From JBKEAJ01 sp047972135 (GTDB lineage: Bacteria > Bacteroidota > Bacteroidia > Bacteroidales > Prolixibacteraceae): DNA of 64,000 nucleotides. Positions 61,531 to 64,000 of the stretch are shown here, piece by piece; the first letter of the stretch is position 1; each line of letters opens with the position of its first letter. Location of the stretch: contig JBKEAJ010000130.1 of NCBI GenBank assembly GCA_047972135.1, forward strand, positions 11,974 through 75,973, in the 5' to 3' direction. Below the pieces are notes generated by a model. It was not told where the DNA came from. It did no database searches and worked only from the letters and a program-made list of their open reading frames with translations. A program made the position numbers and the translations under genes.

Positions 61531-62397
61531 ATGCTGAGTGTATATCAAGAACATAAACAAAGACACTTCTTAAATGTAAGTGGTAAACTTCTGGACTTGT
61601 CAACTCCACTGGTTATGGGAGTGGTAAACCTTACACCCGACTCCTACTATCGCAACAGCAGACATTCTAGCCTTATTGATGCTCTCGACAAAGCCGAACA
61701 AATGCTAGCCGAAGGTGCATGCATTATAGATATTGGCGGTTGCTCCACAAGACCCGGAGCCGAAGAAATTACGGCAGAAAAAGAACTCGACCGCATACTT
61801 GATACATGTATAGCATTGAGAAAGAAATATCCTGAACTCACGATGTCTATCGACACCTTCAGAGCCGATGTCGTGGAGGCTGTATTCAATGAAATTGGCG
61901 GATTTATTGTAAACGACATCTCCGGTGGCGATTTTGACCCGAATATGTTTAAGGTCATTGCTAAATTAAACCTGCCTTACGTTATAAACCACACCAGTGG
62001 CACTCCCGAAACAATGCAGAATAACACTAACTACAAGGACGTAGTGATGGATATTGTCAAAACACTGCAAGATAAACACCGTACACTTACGGATATGGGG
62101 GTGAACGATGTGATTGTGGACCCCGGGTTCGGTTTTGGCAAAACACTTGCGCAAAACTACACAATACTAAAGAACCTAGATAAATTTCTGATTATTGATG
62201 CACCTCTACTAGTGGGAATATCACGAAAGTCGATGATACAGCAACTGTTGGATGTCAATGCCGACAAGGCTCTTAACGGAACAAGCACCGCCCACACAAT
62301 CGCTCTGCAGAAAGGAGCTGACATACTAAGGGTGCACGATGTGAAAGAGGCTATACAATGCGTCGAGATGTTTAACTACCTAAATACCATAGAATGA
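61531..62397 (+). CDS. folP: Dihydropteroate synthase
   Basis: A 288-residue TIM-barrel enzyme condensing 6-hydroxymethyl-dihydropterin diphosphate with p-aminobenzoate. Diagnostic segments: MGVVNLTPDSYYRNSRH, IDIGGCSTRPGAEEI, VNDISGG, and DPGFGFGKTLAQNY. It is the target of sulfonamides by family. It ends overlapping the start of cdaA (ATGATG), a gene order common in Bacteroidota. Confidence 0.96.
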   Translation: MLSVYQEHKQRHFLNVSGKLLDLSTPLVMGVVNLTPDSYYRNSRHSSLIDALDKAEQMLAEGACIIDIGGCSTRPGAEEITAEKELDRILDTCIALRKKYPELTMSIDTFRADVVEAVFNEIGGFIVNDISGGDFDPNMFKVIAKLNLPYVINHTSGTPETMQNNTNYKDVVMDIVKTLQDKHRTLTDMGVNDVIVDPGFGFGKTLAQNYTILKNLDKFLIIDAPLLVGISRKSMIQQLLDVNADKALNGTSTAHTIALQKGADILRVHDVKEAIQCVEMFNYLNTIE

Positions 62398-63185
62398 TGA
62401 TACCTATGTTTCTAGAATTTAGGTTCTTAGACCTAGTTGATATAGTGCTAGTGGCATTTCTCCTTTTCGAGCTATACTACATCCTCAGAGGTACGATTGC
62501 TCTTAACATTGTTATCGGATTGGTGGTGGTCTATTTCACATGGCTACTGGTGAAAGTGCTAAACATGGAGCTACTGTCGAGCATTATCGGGCAGTTTATC
62601 GGGGTGGGATTTCTAGCTCTCATCGTAGTGTTTCAACCCGAAATACGCCGTTTCCTATTGCTGCTGGGGACAAATGCTCGAATCAGGGAAATATTTAGCT
62701 TTAGTTTTCTGAAAGACCTGGAAGAAAAAGACGAAAACGGAGTGATGAACAACTACTTTCGACAAATAATATCGGCTTGCAGAACCATGAGAAGAACAAA
62801 TACTGGTGCACTGATGGTATTCAAGAGACATAGCGACCTATCGAAATATACTGCCACCGGACAAGTACTGAACGCAGAACTATCGGACAGACTACTACAA
62901 ACTATTTTCTTCAAAAATAGCCCATTACACGACGGAGCAACGATAATCGAAGGTACACACATTAAAGCAGCGCAATGCATACTGCCACTGACAAACAAAG
63001 CAATGAACAAAGACAAAGGTTTTAGACACAGAGCCGCTGTCGGAATATCTGAAGTTACTGACGCACTGGTAATTGTTATATCCGAAGAAACAGGACAAAT
63101 TACATATACCATCGGTGGAGAGCTACATAGCAACATCAACGACTCGGAACTATTTAATGCTCTGCAAAAACATTTAGAATTATGA
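62394..63185 (+). CDS. cdaA: Diadenylate cyclase CdaA
   Basis: A 263-residue membrane enzyme making c-di-AMP. Three N-terminal transmembrane helices (DIVLVAFLLFELYYILRG, ALNIVIGLVVVYFTWLLV, IIGQFIGVGFLALIVVFQP) precede the DAC domain with the catalytic motifs DGATII and RHRAAVGISE. The start codon overlaps the folP stop; ATG 62397 is an alternative. c-di-AMP controls osmolyte and cell-wall balance in many bacteria. Confidence 0.95.
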   Translation: MMIPMFLEFRFLDLVDIVLVAFLLFELYYILRGTIALNIVIGLVVVYFTWLLVKVLNMELLSSIIGQFIGVGFLALIVVFQPEIRRFLLLLGTNARIREIFSFSFLKDLEEKDENGVMNNYFRQIISACRTMRRTNTGALMVFKRHSDLSKYTATGQVLNAELSDRLLQTIFFKNSPLHDGATIIEGTHIKAAQCILPLTNKAMNKDKGFRHRAAVGISEVTDALVIVISEETGQITYTIGGELHSNINDSELFNALQKHLEL

Positions 63186-63247
63186 AGTAACAATGAGAAC
63201 ACAAGTAGTTATCGGTTCTTAGTCTAAAACCCAAACATCTATATAAA

Positions 63248-64000
63248 ATGAAACTATTTGAAAATAACGAAGTTAATAGTCTCTTTGGTATCAAATACCC
63301 CATCGTTCAAGGCGGAATGGTTTGGTGTAGTGGCTGGAGACTTGCCAGTGCAGTGAGCAACAACGGCGGACTGGGATTACTAGGTTGCGGGTCGATGCAC
63401 CCCGAGACTCTTGAAGAGCATATCGTCAAGATGAAGAGTGCTACCGACAAGCCTTGGGGCGTAAATCTGCCTCTGCTATATCCCGAAATCGACAAGGCTG
63501 TGGATATTATCCTGAAAAACGAAGTCAAAATAATATTTACCTCGGCAGGAAGTCCCAAAAAGTGGACACCGCTGTTTAAGGAAAACGGCTGCACGGTGGT
63601 GCATGTGGTTTCCAGCTCCCTATTTGCACAGAAAAGTCAGGATGCAGGTGTCGATGCAGTTGTAGCAGAAGGTTTTGAAGCAGGCGGACACAACGGTCGC
63701 GAGGAGAGCACTACACTTACCCTTATCCCTCAGGTAGTGAATAAAATAAATATTCCTGTTATTGCAGCAGGCGGAATAGGCTCGGGCGAGTCAATCGTTG
63801 CTGCCATGGCACTCGGTGCGAAGGGAGTGCAGATAGGCTCGCTATTTGCTGTCAGCAAGGAATCGTCTGCACACGAAAATTTTAAGAATCTGCTTATTGG
63901 ACTGAACGAAGGCGATACCATGCTCTCACTCAAAAAACACGTACCCGTCCGACTAATAAAAAATGCCTTCTTCGACAAAGTGAAGGAAGCCGAAGACCGA
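63248..64000 (+). CDS. Nitronate monooxygenase/FabK-family flavoprotein, 3' end outside window
   Basis: The first 251 residues of an FMN-dependent TIM-barrel protein of the 2-nitropropane dioxygenase family. Seen: GIKYPIVQGGMVWCSGWRLA, NNGGLGLLGCGSM, WGVNLPLLYP, VVAEGFEAGGHNGRE (with the family's His), VIAAGGIGSGESIVAAMALGAKGVQIGSLF (in part). The start is ATG 63248. The frame is open at the window edge. It may be a nitronate monooxygenase or a FabK-like enoyl reductase; these cannot be separated from the fragment. Confidence 0.9.
   Translation, partial: MKLFENNEVNSLFGIKYPIVQGGMVWCSGWRLASAVSNNGGLGLLGCGSMHPETLEEHIVKMKSATDKPWGVNLPLLYPEIDKAVDIILKNEVKIIFTSAGSPKKWTPLFKENGCTVVHVVSSSLFAQKSQDAGVDAVVAEGFEAGGHNGREESTTLTLIPQVVNKINIPVIAAGGIGSGESIVAAMALGAKGVQIGSLFAVSKESSAHENFKNLLIGLNEGDTMLSLKKHVPVRLIKNAFFDKVKEAEDR

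Overview
The window is about 64 kb of a low-GC chromosome from an anaerobic member of the Bacteroidota, most likely Bacteroidales. The support is a SusC/SusD pair, a GroEL ending in a Gly/Met-rich tail, an NAD-dependent GH109-type glycosidase, -7 boxes of the form TAnnTTTG with a -33 TTTG, a LytTR regulator, a RAYT transposase, and many ferredoxin and radical-SAM proteins. Most of the window is coding. The gaps between transcription units are filled with mosaics of dispersed repeats.

Layout. 1-2459: end of polA. 2748-7732: SusC/SusD uptake pair. 7947-10477 (minus): GH109-type oxidoreductase-like glycosidase and an EEP-family phosphodiesterase. 11190-13134 (minus): groES-groEL. 13329-16898 (minus): sigma-54 activator, lptE, a Pro/Glu/Gln-repeat TPR protein and secG. 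17245-41791 (plus): a long accessory locus described below. 41943-47698: glycosyltransferase, aquaporin, CobW-type GTPase and a LytS/LytTR two-component pair. 48094-53119: SUI1 protein, SNF2 helicase, ClbS-like protein and serine acetyltransferase. 53150-54743: RAYT transposase with its palindromic repeats and a small lipoprotein. 54789-64000: lpxH, a FabH-type synthase, GreA/Rnk-like and DUF2179 proteins, mnmE (minus), SRP RNA (minus), DUF4199 protein, GT2, folP, cdaA and a truncated nitronate-monooxygenase-type gene.

The 17-42 kb locus is the most unusual part. Five tightly spaced genes look like an isoprenoid biosynthesis line: a ferredoxin protein, a radical SAM enzyme, a DUF116-polyprenyl synthase fusion, a prenyltransferase-repeat protein and a class II terpene cyclase with an intact DxDD acid. 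They are followed by six extracytoplasmic beta-propellers (four PQQ-like, two NHL-like), a Tat-exported polyferredoxin, a NosR/NapH-type membrane Fe-S protein, a tiny Tat-like Cys protein, a fused NuoE-NuoF NADH-oxidising subunit, a NuoG-like Fe-S protein, and a LolD/MacB-type ATPase with a large FtsX permease. My inference is a system that builds a cyclised polyprenyl lipid and runs NADH-derived electrons across the inner membrane to periplasmic Fe-S and propeller proteins. The product and the terminal reaction cannot be read from sequence.

The intergenic DNA is remarkable in its own right. It holds GTTTAGG heptamer arrays, a ~75-bp palindromic element (GTCATTGCGAG...CTCGCAATGAC) in over a dozen copies, a GC-rich ~98-bp element, and two elements (called A, ~50 bp, and B, 92 bp) that end exactly at start codons of unrelated genes. 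I saw no tRNA, rRNA or CRISPR array.
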